64,000 nt of DNA from Pisaster brevispinus. Taxonomy: Eukaryota > Echinodermata > Asteroidea > Forcipulatida > Asteriidae. The translations under genes were made by a program, and so were the position numbers. The notes beneath the pieces were generated by a model, which saw only the letters and a program-made list of their open reading frames with translations, made no database searches and was not told where the DNA came from. The DNA lies in assembly GCA_023634235.1 (NCBI GenBank), contig JAMKCF010000013.1, forward strand, positions 1,798,001-1,862,000, read 5' to 3'. This document shows, in pieces, positions 11,391 to 25,153 of the stretch (the stretch's first letter is position 1; each line of letters opens with the position of its first letter).

Positions 11391-11801
11391 TCCATACTCC
11401 AACCCCAACCATAATCTTAACCCTAGCCCTAACCCTAAATTCTGGACCTACCGTCTGTGATGTATTAATTTTGGACCAAAAATTTAGAAAAAATGCTGGG
11501 CTTACCCCTTGTGGTTTTTCAATTTTTGACCCAAATTTGATAAAAATGCTGGACTAACCCCTTGTAATTTTTTAATTTTTTGACCCAAAATTGATAAAAT
11601 GCTGGACTTACCGCTTGTATATTTTCAAATTTGGACCTAAATTTGATTAAAAAGGTGGACTTACCCCTAATGATTTTTTCAGTTTTGGACCCAAATTTGA
11701 CAAAAATGCCTTGTGATTTTTTCAATTTTGGACCTCAATTGATAAAAATGCTGGGCTTACCCCTTGAGGTTTTTTTCCTCAATTTATGCTTGAATTTCAT
11801 A

Positions 11802-11892
11802 ACCCTAACCATAACCCTAACCTTAGCCTTAACCCTCACCCTCACCCATACTCCAACCCCAACCATAATCTTAACCCTAGCCCTAACCCTAA
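11802..11892. repeat. Interstitial telomere-like block (representative)
   Basis: One of about 32 blocks. It contains exact CCCTAA hexamers plus variants such as CCTTAG, CCTTAA, CCCTCA, CCCATA and CTCCAA, all in strict 6-bp register without indels. The same ordered series of variants recurs in nearly every block of the array, so the blocks descend from one already degenerate copy and are not separate telomere additions. Confidence 0.88.
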
Positions 11893-13019
11893 ATTCTGGA
11901 CCTACCCTCTGTGATGTATTAATTTTGGACCCAAAATTTAGAAAAAATGCTGGGCTTTCCCCTTTGAGGTTTTTCAATTTTGGACCCAAATTTGATAAAA
12001 ATGCTGGACTAACCCCTTGTAATTTTTTCAGTTTTGGACCCAAATTTGACAAAAATGCTGGACTAACCCCTTGTGATTTTTTCAATTTTGGACCTAAATT
12101 GATAAAAATGCTGGGCTTACCCCTTGAGGTTTTTTTTTCTCAATTTTATGCTTGAATTTCATAACCCTAACCCTAACCCTTACCTTAGCCTTAACCCTAA
12201 CCCTGACCCATACGCCAACCCCAACCATAATCTTAACCCTAGCCCTAACCCTAAATTTTGGACCTACCGTCTGTGATGTATTAATTTTGGACCAAAAATT
12301 TAGAAAAAATGCTAGGCTTACCCCTTGTGGTTTTTCAATTTTGGACCCAAATTTGATAAAAATGCTCGACTAACCCCTTGTAATTTTTTCAGTTTTGGAC
12401 CCAAATTTGACAAAAATGCTGGACTAACCCCTTGTGATTTTTTCAATTTTGGACCTAAATTGATAAAAGTGCTGGACTTACCCCTTGAGGTTTTTTTCCC
12501 TCAATTTTATGCTTGAATTTCATAACCCTAACCCTAACCCTAACCTTAGCCTCAACCCTAACCCTGACCCACACTCCAACCCCAACCATAATCTTAACCC
12601 TAGCCCTAACTCTACATTCTGGACCTACCGTCTGTGATGTATTAATTTTGGACCAAAAATTTAGAAAAAATGCTGGGCTTACCCCCTTGTATATTTTCAA
12701 ATTTGGACCTAAATTTGATTAAAAAGGTGGACTAACCCCTTATGATTTTTTCAGTTTTGGACCCAAATTTGACTAAAATGCTGGACTAACCACTTGTGAT
12801 TTTTTCAAACTTTGACCCAAAATTGATAAAAAATGCTGGACTTACCCCCTTGTCATTTTTTCAAATTCGAACCTAAATTTGACAAAAATGCTGGACTAAC
12901 CCCTTTGTGGTTTTTTTCAAATCTGGACCTAAATTTTATTGAAAAGCTGGACTTACCCCTAATGATTTTTTCGATTTTTGACCCAAAATTGATAAAAATG
13001 CTGGACTTATCCCCTTGTG

Positions 13020-15000
13020 ATTTTTTAATTTTTGGACCCAAATTTGATAAAAATGCTGGACTTACCCCTTATGATTTTTTCAATTTGTGACCCAAAATTG
13101 ATTAAAATGCTGGACTTACCCCTTGTGATTTTTTCATTTTTGGATCCAAATTTGATAAAAATGCTGGACTTCCCCTTGTAATTTTTTCATTTTTTGACCC
13201 AAAATTGATAAAATGCTGAACTTACCCCTTGTATATTTTCAAATTTGGACCTAAATTTGATTAAAAAGGTGGACTTACCCCTTATGTTTTTTTTTTTCAG
13301 TTTTGGACCCAAATTTGTCAAAAATGCTGGACTAACCCCTTTTGATTTTTTCAAATTTTGACCTAAATTTGATAAAAATGCTGGACTAACAACCCCTTAT
13401 GATTTTTTCAATTTTGGACCTCAATTGATAAAAATGCTGGGCTTACCCCTTGAGGTTTTTTTTCTCAATTTTATGCTTGAATTTCATAACCCTTACCCTA
13501 ACCCTAACCTTAGCCTTAACCCTAACCCTCACCCATACTCCAACCCCAACCATAATCTTAACCCTAGCCCTAACCCTAAATTTTGGACCTACCGTCTGTG
13601 ATGTGTTAATTTTGGACCAAACATTTAGAAAAAATGCTGGGCTTACCCCTTGTGATTTTTGAATTTTTGACCCAAAATTCAGAAAAAATGGAAGACATAC
13701 CCCTGGTGATCTTTTTAAATTTTCGACCAAAAATTAATAAAATGCTGGACTTACCCCTTGTGATTTTTTTCAAATTTGGACCTTAGTTTGAATAAAAAGC
13801 TGGACTTACACCTTATGATTTTTTCAATATTTGATCCAAAACTGATACAAATGCTGGACTTACCCCTTGTCATTTTTTCAAATTCGGAACTAAATTTGAT
13901 TAAAAAGCTGGACTTACCCCTTGTGATTTTTTCAATTTTTGACCTAAAATTAATAAAAATGCTGGACTTACCCCTTGTAATTTTTTCTAATGTGGACCTA
14001 AATTTGATTAAAAAGCTGTGATTTTTTCAATTTTTTATCCAAAATTGATAAAATGCTGGACTTACCCATTGTGATTTTTTTCAAATTTGGACCTGAGTTT
14101 GAATACGAAGCTGGACTTACCCCTTGTGATTTTTTTTTCTCAATTTTATGCTTGAATTTCATAACCCTAACCCTAACCTTAGCCTTAACCCTAACCCTCA
14201 CCCATACTCCAACCCCAACCATAATCTTAACTCTAGCCCTAACCCTAAATTCTGGACCTACCCTCTGTGATGTATTAATTTTGGACCCAAAATTTAGAAA
14301 AAATGCGTGGCTTACCCCTTGTGGTTTTTCATTTTTTGACCCAAAATGGTTAAAATGTTGGGCTTGCCCCCCTTGTGATTTTTTCAAATCTGGACCTAAA
14401 TTTTATTAAAAAGCTGGACTTACCCCTTATGGTTTTTTCAATTTTTGACCCAAAATTGATAAAAATGCTGGACTTACCCCTTGTGATTTTTTCATTTTTG
14501 GACCCAAATTTGATAAAAATGCTGGACTTACCCCTCATGATTTTTTCAATTTTTGACCCCAACTTGATAAAAATGCTGGGCTTACCCCTTGAGGTTTTTT
14601 TTCTCAATTTGATGCTTGAATTTCATAACCCTAACCCTAACCCTAACCTTAGCCTTAACCCTAACCCTCACCCATACTCCAACCCCAACCATAATCTTAA
14701 CCCTAGCCCTAACCCTAAATTTTGGACCTACTGTCTGTGATGTATTAATTTTGGACCAAAAATTTAGAAAAAATGCTGGGCTTACCCCTTGTATATTTTC
14801 AAAAATGGACCCAAATTTGATAAAAATGCTGGACTTACCCCTTATGATTTTTTAAATTTTTGACCCAAAATTGATAAAAATGCTGGACTTACCCCTTGTG
14901 ATTTTTTCATTTTTGGACCCAAATTTGATAAAAATGCTGGACTAACAACCCTTTGTGATTTTATCAATTTTGGACCTCAATTGATAAAAATGCTGGGCTT
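13020..15000. repeat. Higher-order repeat, copy A of ~3,014-bp duplication
   Basis: This segment reappears from about 16,034 on, offset by 3,014 bp. A 95-residue frame is identical at 13,443-13,730 and 16,456-16,743. After about 13,900 the offset drops to about 2,964, because the second copy lacks one monomer. Confidence 0.75.
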
Positions 15001-16033
15001 ACCCCTTGAGGTTTTTTTTCTCAATTTTATGCTTGAATTTTATAACCCTAACCCTAACCTTAGCCTTAACCCTAACCCTCACCCATACTTCAACCCCAAC
15101 CATAATCTTAACCCTAGCCCTAACCCTAAATTTTGGACCTACTGTCTGTGATGTATTAATTTTGGACCAAAAATTTAGAAAAAATGCTGGGCTTACCCCT
15201 TGTATATTTTCAAAAATGGACCCAAATTTGATAAAAATTCTGGACTTACCCCTTATGATTTTTTAAATTTTTGACCCAAAATTGATAAAAATGCTGGACT
15301 TACCCCTTGTGATTTTTTCATTTTTGGACCCAAATTTGATAAAAATGCTGGACTAACAACCCTTTGTGATTTTATCAATTTTGGACCTCAATTGATAAAA
15401 ATGCTGGGCTTACCCCTTGAGGTTTTTTTTCTCAATTTTATGCTTGAATTTTATAACCCTAACCCTAACCTTAGCCTTAACCCTAACCCTCACCCATACT
15501 TCAACCCCAACCATAATCTTAACCCTAGCCCTAACCCTAAATTTTGGACCTACCGTCTGTGATGTGATAATTTTGGACCAAAAATTTAGAAAAAAATGCT
15601 GGGCTTACTCCTCGTGATTTTTGAATTTTGACCCAAAATTCAGAAAAAATGGAAGACATACCCCTGGTGATCTTTTTCAATTTTCGACCAAAAATTACTA
15701 AAATGCTGGACTTACCCTTTGTGATTTTTTTCAAATTTGGACCTAAGTTTGAATAAAAAGCTGGACTTACCCCTTATGATTTTTTCAATTTTTGACCCAA
15801 AACTGATACAAATGCTGGACTTACCCCTTGTCATTTTTTCAAATTCGGAACTAAATTTGATTAAAAAGCTGGACTTACCCCTTGTGATTTTTTCAATTTT
15901 TGACCTAAAATTAATAAAATGCTGGACTTACCCCTTGTAATTTTTTCTAATGTGGACCTAAATTTGATTAAAAAGCTGTGATTTTTTCAATTTTTTATCC
16001 AAAATTGATAAAATGCTGGACTTACCCCTTGTG

Positions 16034-17950
16034 ATTTTTTAATTTTTGGACCCAAATTTGATAAAAATGCTGGACTTACCCCTTATGATTTTTTCAATTT
16101 GTGACCCAAAATTGATTAAAATGCTGGACTTACCCCTTGTGATTTTTTCATTTTTGGATCCAAATTTGATAAAAATGCTGGACTTCCCCTTGTAATTTTT
16201 TCATTTTTTGACCCAAAATTGATAAAATGCTGAACTTACCCCTTGTATATTTTCAAATTTGGACCTAAATTTGATTAAAAAGGTGGACTTACCCCTTATG
16301 TTTTTTTTTTCAGTTTTGGACCCAAATTTGTCAAAAATGCTGGACTAACCCCTTTTGATTTTTTCAAATTTTGACCTAAATTTGATAAAAATGCTGGACT
16401 AACAACCCCTTATGATTTTTTCAATTTTGGACCTCAATTGATAAAAATGCTGGGCTTACCCCTTGAGGTTTTTTTTCTCAATTTTATGCTTGAATTTCAT
16501 AACCCTTACCCTAACCCTAACCTTAGCCTTAACCCTAACCCTCACCCATACTCCAACCCCAACCATAATCTTAACCCTAGCCCTAACCCTAAATTTTGGA
16601 CCTACCGTCTGTGATGTGTTAATTTTGGACCAAACATTTAGAAAAAATGCTGGGCTTACCCCTTGTGATTTTTGAATTTTTGACCCAAAATTCAGAAAAA
16701 ATGGAAGACATACCCCTGGTGATCTTTTTAAATTTTCGACCAAAAATTAATAAAATTGCTGGACTTACCCCTTGTGATTTTTTTCAAATTTGGACCTTAG
16801 TTTGAATAAAAAGCTGGACTTACACCTTATGATTTTTTCAATATTTGACCCAAAAACTGATACAAATGCTGGACTTACCCCTTGTCATTTTTTCAAATTC
16901 GGAACTAAATTTGATTAAAAATGCTGGACTTACCCCTTGTAATTTTTTCTAATGTGGACCTAAATTTGATTAAAAAGCTGTGATTTTTTCAATTTTTTAT
17001 CCAAAATTGATAAAATGCTGGACTTACCCATTGTGATTTTTTTTCAAATTTGGACCTGAGTTTGAATACGAAGCTGGACTTACCCCTTGTGATTTTTTTT
17101 TCTCAATTTTATGCTTGAATTTCATAACCCTAACCCTAACCTTAGCCTTAACCCTAACCCTCACCCATACTCCAACCCCAACCATAATCTTAACTCTAGC
17201 CCTAACCCTAAATTCTGGACCTACCCTCTGTGATGTATTAATTTTGGACCCAAAATTTAGAAAAAATGCGTGGCTTACCCCTTGTGGGTTTTTCATTTTT
17301 TGACCCAAAATGGTTAAAATGCTGGGCTTGCCCCCCTTGTGATTTTTTTCAAATCTGGACCTAAATTTTATTAAAAAGCTGGACTTACCCCTTATGGTTT
17401 TTTTCAATTTTTGACCCAAATTGATAAAAATGCTGGACTTACCCCTTGTGATTTTTTCATTTTTGGACCCAAATTTGATAAAAATGCTGGACTTACCCCT
17501 CATGATTTTTTCAATTTTGACCCCAACTTGATAAAAATGCTGGGCTTACCCCCTTGAGGTTTTTTTTCTCAATTTGATGCTTGAATTTCATAACCCTAAC
17601 CCTAACCCTAACCTTAGCCTTAACCCTAACCCTCACCCATACTCCAACCCCAACCATAATCTTAACCCTAGCCCTAACCCTAAATTTTGGACCTACTGTC
17701 TGTGATGTATTAATTTTGGACCAAAAATTTAGAAAAAATGCTGGGCTTACCCCTTGTATATTTTCAAAAATGGACCCAAATTTGATAAAAATGCTGGACT
17801 TACCCCTTATGATTTTTTAAATTTTTGACCCAAATTTGATAAAAATGCTGGACTTACCCCTTGTGATTTTTTCATTTTTGGACCCAAATTTGATAAAAAT
17901 GCTGGACTAACAACCCTTTGTGATTTTATCAATTTTGGACCTCAATTGAT
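16034..17950. repeat. Higher-order repeat, copy B of ~3,014-bp duplication
   Basis: Second copy of the segment starting at about 13,020. It shares private variants such as TTTGTGACCCAAAATTG and GAAGACATACCCCTGG. One monomer (about 50 bp) is missing near 16,920 relative to copy A. Confidence 0.75.
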
Positions 17951-20900
17951 AAAAATGCTGCTCTGGGTTACCCTTGAGGTTTTTTTCTCAATTTATGCTT
18001 GAATTTTATAACCCTAACCCTAACCTTAGCCTTAACCCTAACCCTCACCCATACTTCAACCCCAACCATAATCTTAACCCTAGCCCTAACCCTAAATTTT
18101 GGACCTACCGTCTGTGATGTGTTAATTTTGGACCAAAAATTTAGAAAAAAATGCTGGGCTTACTCCTCGTGATTTTGAATTTTGACCCAAAATTCAGAAA
18201 AAATGGAAGATATACCCTGGTGATCTTTTTCAATTTTCGACCAAAAATTACTAAAATGCTGGACTTACCCTTTGTGATTTTTTTAAAATTTGGACCTACA
18301 GTTTGAATAAAAAGCTGGACTTACCCCTTATGATTTTTTCAATTTTTGACCCAAAACTGATACAAATGCTGGACTTACCCCTTGTCATTTTTCAAATTCG
18401 GAACTAAATTTGATTAAAAAGCTGGACTTACCCCTTGTGATTTTTTCAATTTTTGACCTAAAATTAAATAAAATGCTGGACTTACCCCTTGTAATTTTTT
18501 CTAATGTGGACCTAAATTTGATTAAAAAGCTGGACTTACCCCTTATGGTTTTTTCAATTTTTGACCCAAAATTGATAAAAATGCTGGACTTACCCCTTGT
18601 GATTTTTTCATTTTTGGACCCAAATTTGATAAAAATGCTGGACTTACCCTCATGATTTTTTCAATTTTTGACCCCAACTTGATAAAAATGCTGGGCTTAC
18701 CCCTTGAGGTTTTTTTTCTCAATTTGATGCTTGAATTTCATAACCCTAACCCTAACCCTAACCTTAGCCTTAACCCTAACCCTCACCCATACTCCAACCC
18801 CAACCATAATCTTAACCCTAGCCCTAACCCTAAATTTTGGACCTACTGTCTGTGATGTATTAATTTTGGACCAAAAATTTAGAAAAATGCTGGGCTTACC
18901 CCTTGTATATTTTCAAAAATGGACCCAAATTTGATAAAAATGCTGGACTTACCCCTTATGATTTTTTTAATTTTTGACCCAAAATTGATAAAAATGCTGG
19001 ACTTACCCCTTGTGATTTTTTCATTTTTGGACCCAAATTTGATAAAAATGCTGGACTAACAACCCTTTGTGATTTTATCAATTTTGGACCTCAATTGATA
19101 AAAATGCTGGGCTTACCCCTTGAGGTTTTTTTTCTCAATTTTATGCTTGAATTTTATAACCCTAACCCTAACCTAGCACTTAACCCTAACCCTCACCCAT
19201 ACTTCAACCCCAACCATAATCTTAACCCTAGCCCTAACCCTAAATTTTGGACCTACCGTCTGTGATGTGTTAATTTTGGACCAAAAATTTAGAAAAAATG
19301 CTGGGCTTACTCCTCGTGATTTTTGAATTTTGACCCAAAATTCAGAAAAAATGGAAGATATACCCCTGGTGATCTTTTTCAATTTTCGACCAAAAATTAC
19401 TAAAATGCTGGACTTACCTTTGTGATTTTTTTCAAATTTGGACCTAAGTTTGAATAAAAAGCTGGACTTACACCTTATGATTTTTTCAATTTTTGACCCA
19501 AAACTGATACAAATGCTGGACTTACCCCTTGTCATTTTTTCAAATTCAAAACTAAATTTGATTAAAAAGCTGGACTTACCCCTTGTGATTTTTTCAATTT
19601 TGACCTAAAATTAATAAAAATGCTGGACTTACCCCTTGTAATTTTTTCTAATGTGGACCTAAATTTGATTAAAAAGCTGTGATTTTTTCAATTTTTTTAT
19701 CCAAAATTGATAAAATGCTGGACTTACCCCTTGTGATTTTTTTCAAATTTGGACCTGAGTTTGATTGAATACGAAGCTGGACTTACCCCTTGTGATTTTT
19801 TTTAATTTTTGGCCCAAAATTGATACAAATGCTGGACTAACAACCCCTTGTGATTTTTTTCAATTTTGGACCTAAATTGATAAAAACGCTGGGCTTACCC
19901 CTTGAGGTTTTTTTCTCTCAATTTTATGCTTGAATTTCATAACCCTAACCCTAACCTTAGCCTTAACCGTAACCCTCACCCATACTCCAAACCAACCATA
20001 ATTTTAACTCTAGCCCTAACCCTAAATTCTGGACCTACCCTCTGTGATGTATTAATTTTGGACCCAAAATTTAGAAAAAATGCTGGGCTTACCCCTTGTG
20101 GTTTTTCATTTTTTGACCCAAAATTGATAAAATGCTGGGCTTGCCCCCTTGTGATTTTTTCAAATCTGGACCTAAATTTTATTAAAAAGCTGGACTAACC
20201 CCTTATGGTTTTTTCAATTTTTGACCCAAAATTGATAAAAATGCTGGACTTACCCCTTGTGATTTTTTCATTTTTTGGACCCAAATTTGATAAAAATGCT
20301 GGACTTACCCCTCATGATTTTTTCAATTTTTGACCCCAAATTGATAAAAATGCTGGGCTTACCCCTTGAGTTTTTTTTTTCTCAATTTGATGCTTGAATT
20401 TCATAACCCTAACCCTAACCCTAACCTTAGCCTGAACCCTAACCCTCACCCATACTCCAACCCCAACCATAATCTTAACCCTAGCCCTAACCCTAAATTT
20501 TGGACCTACCGTCTGTGATGTATTAATTTTGGACCAAAAATGTAGAAAAAATGCTGGGCTTACCCCTTGTGGTTTTCGAATTTTGATCCAAAATTCAGAA
20601 AAATGAAAGACTAACCCTTTGTGATCTTTTTCAATTTTCGACCAAAAATTAATAAAATGCTGGACTTACCCCTTGTGATTTTTTCAAATCTGGACCTAAA
20701 TTTTATTAAAAAGCTGGACTAACCCCTTATGGTTTTTTCAATTTTTGACCCAAATTTGATAAAAATGCTGGACTTACCCCTCATGATTTTTTCAATTTTT
20801 GACCCCAAATTGATAAAAATGCTGGGCTTACCCCTTGAGGTTTTTTTTTCTCAATTTGATGCTTGAATTTCATAACCCTAACCCTAACCCTAACCTTAGC

Positions 20901-21159
20901 CTGAACCCTAACCCTCACCCATACTCCAACCCCAACCATAATCTTAACCCTAGCCCTAACCCTAAATTTTGGACCTACCGTCTGTGATGTATTAATTTTG
21001 GACCAAAAATGTAGAAAAAATGCTGGGCTTACCCCTTGTGGTTTTCGAATTTTGACCCAAAATTCAGAAAAATGAAAGACTAACCCTTTGTGATCTTTTT
21101 CAATTTTCGACCAAAAATTAATAAAATGCTGGACTTACCCCTTGTGATTTTTTTCAAAT

Positions 21160-24100
21160 TTGGACCTAAGTTTGAATAAAAAGCTGGACTTACACCTTAT
21201 GATTTTTTCAATATTTGACCCAAAACTGATACAAATGCTGGACTTACCCCTTGTCATTTTTTCAAATTCGGAACTAAATTTGATTAAAAAGCTGGACTTA
21301 CCCCTTGTGATTTTTTCAATTTTTTACCTAAAATTAATAAAATGCTGGACTTACCCCTTGTAATTTTTTCTAATGTGGACCTAAATTTGATTAAAAAGCT
21401 GTGATTTTTTCAATTTTTTATCCAAAATTGATAAAATGCTGGACTTACCCCTTGTGATTTTTTTCAAATTTGGACCTGAGTTTGAATACGAAGCTGGACT
21501 TACCCCTTGTGATTTTTTCATTTTTGGACCCAAATTTGATAAAAATGCTGGACTTACCCCTCATGATTTTTTCAATTTTTGACCCCAACTTGATAAAAAT
21601 GCTGGGCTTACCCCTTGAGGTTTTTTTTCTCAATTTGATGCTTGAATTTCATAACCCTAACCCTAACCCTAACCTTAGCCTTAACCCTAACCCTCACCCA
21701 TACTCCAACCCCAACCATAATCTTAACCCTAGCCCTAACCCTAAATTTTGGACCTACTGTCTGTGATGTATTAATTTTGGACCCAAAATTTAGAAAAAAT
21801 GCTGGGCTTACCCCTTGTATATTTTCAAAAATGGACCCAAATTTGATAAAAATGCTGGACTTACCCCTTATGATTTTTTAAATTTTTGACCCAAAATTGA
21901 TAAAAATGCTGGACTTACCCCTTGTGATTTTTTCATTTTTGGACCCAAATTTGATAAAAATGCTGGACTAACAACCCTTTGTGATTTTATCAATTTTGGA
22001 CCTCAATTGATAAAAATGCTGGGCTTACCCCTTGAGGTTTTTTTTCTCAATTTTATGCTTGAATTTTATAACCCTAACCCTAACCTTAGCCTTAACCCTA
22101 ACCCTCACCCATACTTCAACCCCAACCATAATCTTAACCCTAGACCTAACCCTAAATTTTGGACCTACCGTCTGTGATGTGTTAATTTTGGACCAAAAAT
22201 TTAGAAAAAAATGCTGGGCTTACTCCTTGTGATTTTTGAATTTTGACCCAAAATTCAGAAAAAATGGAAGATATACCCCTGGTGATCTTTTTCAATTTTC
22301 GACCAAAAATTACTAAAATGCTGGACTTACCCTTTGTGATTTTTTTAAAATTTGGACCTAAGTTTGAATAAAAAGCTGGACTTACACCTTATGATTTTTT
22401 CAATATTTGACCCAAAACTGATACAAATGCTGGACTTACCCCTTGTCATTTTTTCAAATTCGGAACTAAATTTGATTAAAAAGCTGGACTTACCCCTTGT
22501 GATTTTTTCAATTTTTTACCTAAAATTAATAAAATGCTGGACTTACCCCTTGTAATTTTTTCTAATGTGGACCTAAATTTGATTAAAAAGCTGTGATTTT
22601 TTCAATTTTTTATCCAAAATTGATAAAATGCTGGACTTACCCCTTGTGATTTTTTTCAAATTTGGACCTGAGTTTGAATACGAAGCTGGACTTACCCCTT
22701 GTGATTTTTTCATTTTTGGACCCAAATTTGATAAAAATGCTGGACTTACCCCTCATGATTTTTTCAATTTTTGACCCCAACTTGATAAAAATGCTGGGCT
22801 TACCCCTTGAGGTTTTTTTTCTCAATTTGATGCTTGAATTTCATAACCCTAACCCTAACCCTAACCTTAGCCTTAACCCTAACCCTCACCCATACTCCAA
22901 CCCCAACCATAATCTTAACCCTAGCCCTAACCCTAAATTTTGGACCTACCGTCTGTGATGTATTAATTTTGGACCAAAAATTTAGAAAAAATGCTGGGCT
23001 TACCCCTTGTATATTTTCAAAAATGGACCCAAATTTGATAAAAATGCTGGACTTACCCCTTATGATTTTTTAAATTTTTGACCCAAAATTGATAACAATG
23101 CTGGACTTACCCCTTGTGATTTTTTCATTTTTGGACCCAAATTTGATAAAAATGCTGGACTAACAACCCTTTGTGATTTTATCAATTTTGGACCTCAATT
23201 GATAAAAATGCTGGGCTTACCCCTTGAGGTTTTTTTTCTCAATTTTATGCTTGAATTTTATAACCCTAACCCTAACCTTAGCCTTAACCCTAACCCTCAC
23301 CCATACTTCAACCCCAACCATAATCTTAACCCTAGCCCTAACCCTAAATTTTGGACCTACCGTCTGTGATGTGTTAATTTTGGACCAAAAATTTAGAAAA
23401 AAATGCTGGGCTTACTCCTTGTGATTTTTGAATTTTGACCCAAAATTCAGAAAAAATGGAAGATATACCCCTGGTGATCTTTTTCAATTTTCGACCAAAA
23501 ATTACTAAAATGCTGGACTTACCCTTTGTGATTTTTTTAAAATTTGGACCTAAGTTTGAATAAAAAGCTGGACTTACCCCTTATGATTTTTTCAATTTTT
23601 GACCCAAAACTGATACAAATGCTGGACTTACCCCTTGTCATTTTTTCAAATTCGGAACTAAATTTGATTAAAAAGCTGGACTTACCCCTTGTGATTTTTT
23701 CAATTTTTGACCTAAAATTAATAAAATGCTGGACTTACCCCTTGTAATTTTTTCTAATGTGGACCTAAATTTGATTAAAAAGCTGGACTTACCCCTTATG
23801 GTTTTTTCAATTTTTGACCCAAAATTGATAAAAATGCTGGACTTACCCCTTGTGATTTTTTCATTTTTGGACCCAAATTTGATAAAAATGCTGGACTTAC
23901 CCCTCATGATTTTTTCAATTTTTGACCCCAACTTGATAAAAATGCTGGGCTTACCCCTTGAGGTTTTTTTTCTCAATTTGATGCTTGAATTTCATAACCC
24001 TAACCCTAACCCTAACCTTAGCCTTAACCCTAACCCTCACCCATACTCCAACCCCAACCATAATCTTAACCCTAGCCCTAACCCTAAATTTTGGACCTAC

Positions 24101-24950
24101 TGTCTGTGATGTATTAATTTTGGACCAAAAATTTAGAAAAAATGCTGGGCTTACCCCTTGTATATTTTCAAAAATGGACCCAAATTTGATAAAAATGCTG
24201 GACTTACCCCTTATGATTTTTTTAATTTTTGACCCAAAATTGATAAAAATGCTGGACTTACCCCTTGTGATTTTTTCATTTTTGGACCCAAATTTGATAA
24301 AAATGCTGGACTAACAACCCTTTGTGATTTTATCAATTTTGGACCTCAATTGATAAAAATGCTGGGCTTACCCCTTGAGGTTTTTTTTCTCAATTTTATG
24401 CTTGAATTTTATAACCCTAACCCTAACCTTAGCCTTAACCCTAACCCTCACCCATACTTCAACCCCAACCATAATCTTAACCCTAGCCCTAACCCTAAAT
24501 TTTGGACCTACCGTCTGTGATGTGTTAATTTTGGACCAAAAATTTAGAAAAAAATGCTGGGCTTACTCCTCGTGATTTTTGAATTTTGACCCAAAATTCA
24601 GAAAAAATGGAAGATATACCCCTGGTGATCTTTTTCAATTTTCGACCAAAAATTACTAAAATGCTGGACTTACCCTTTGTGATTTTTTTCAAATTTGGAC
24701 CTAAGTTTGAATAAAAAGCTGGACTTACCCCTTATGATTTTTTCAATTTTTGACCCAAAACTGATACAAATGCTGGACTTACCCCTTGTCATTTTTTCAA
24801 ATTCGGAACTAAATTTGATTAAAAAGCTGGACTTACCCCTTGTGATTTTTTCAATTTTTGACCTAAAATTAATAAAATGCTGGACTTACCCCTTGTAATT
24901 TTTTCTAATGTGGACCTAAATTTGATTAAAAAGCTGTGATTTTTTCAATT
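21160..24950. repeat. Tandem 1,192-bp higher-order units
   Basis: Equivalent landmarks recur at 21,160, 22,352 and 23,544 (spacing 1,192) and again at 24,695 (spacing 1,151). Each unit carries two telomere-like blocks about 420 and 775 bp apart, one with CATACTCC and one with CATACTTC. Near-identity between units points to recent amplification. Confidence 0.8.
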
Positions 24951-25153
24951 TTTTATCCAAAATTGATAAAATGCTGGACTTACCCCTTGTGATTTTTTTC
25001 AAATTTGGACCTGAGTTTGAATACGAAGCTGGACTTACCCCTTGTGATTTTTTTTAATTTTTGGCCCAAAATTGATACAAATGCTGGACTAACAACCCCT
25101 TGTGATTTTTTTCAATTTTGGACCTAAATTGATAAAAACGCTGGGCTTACCCC

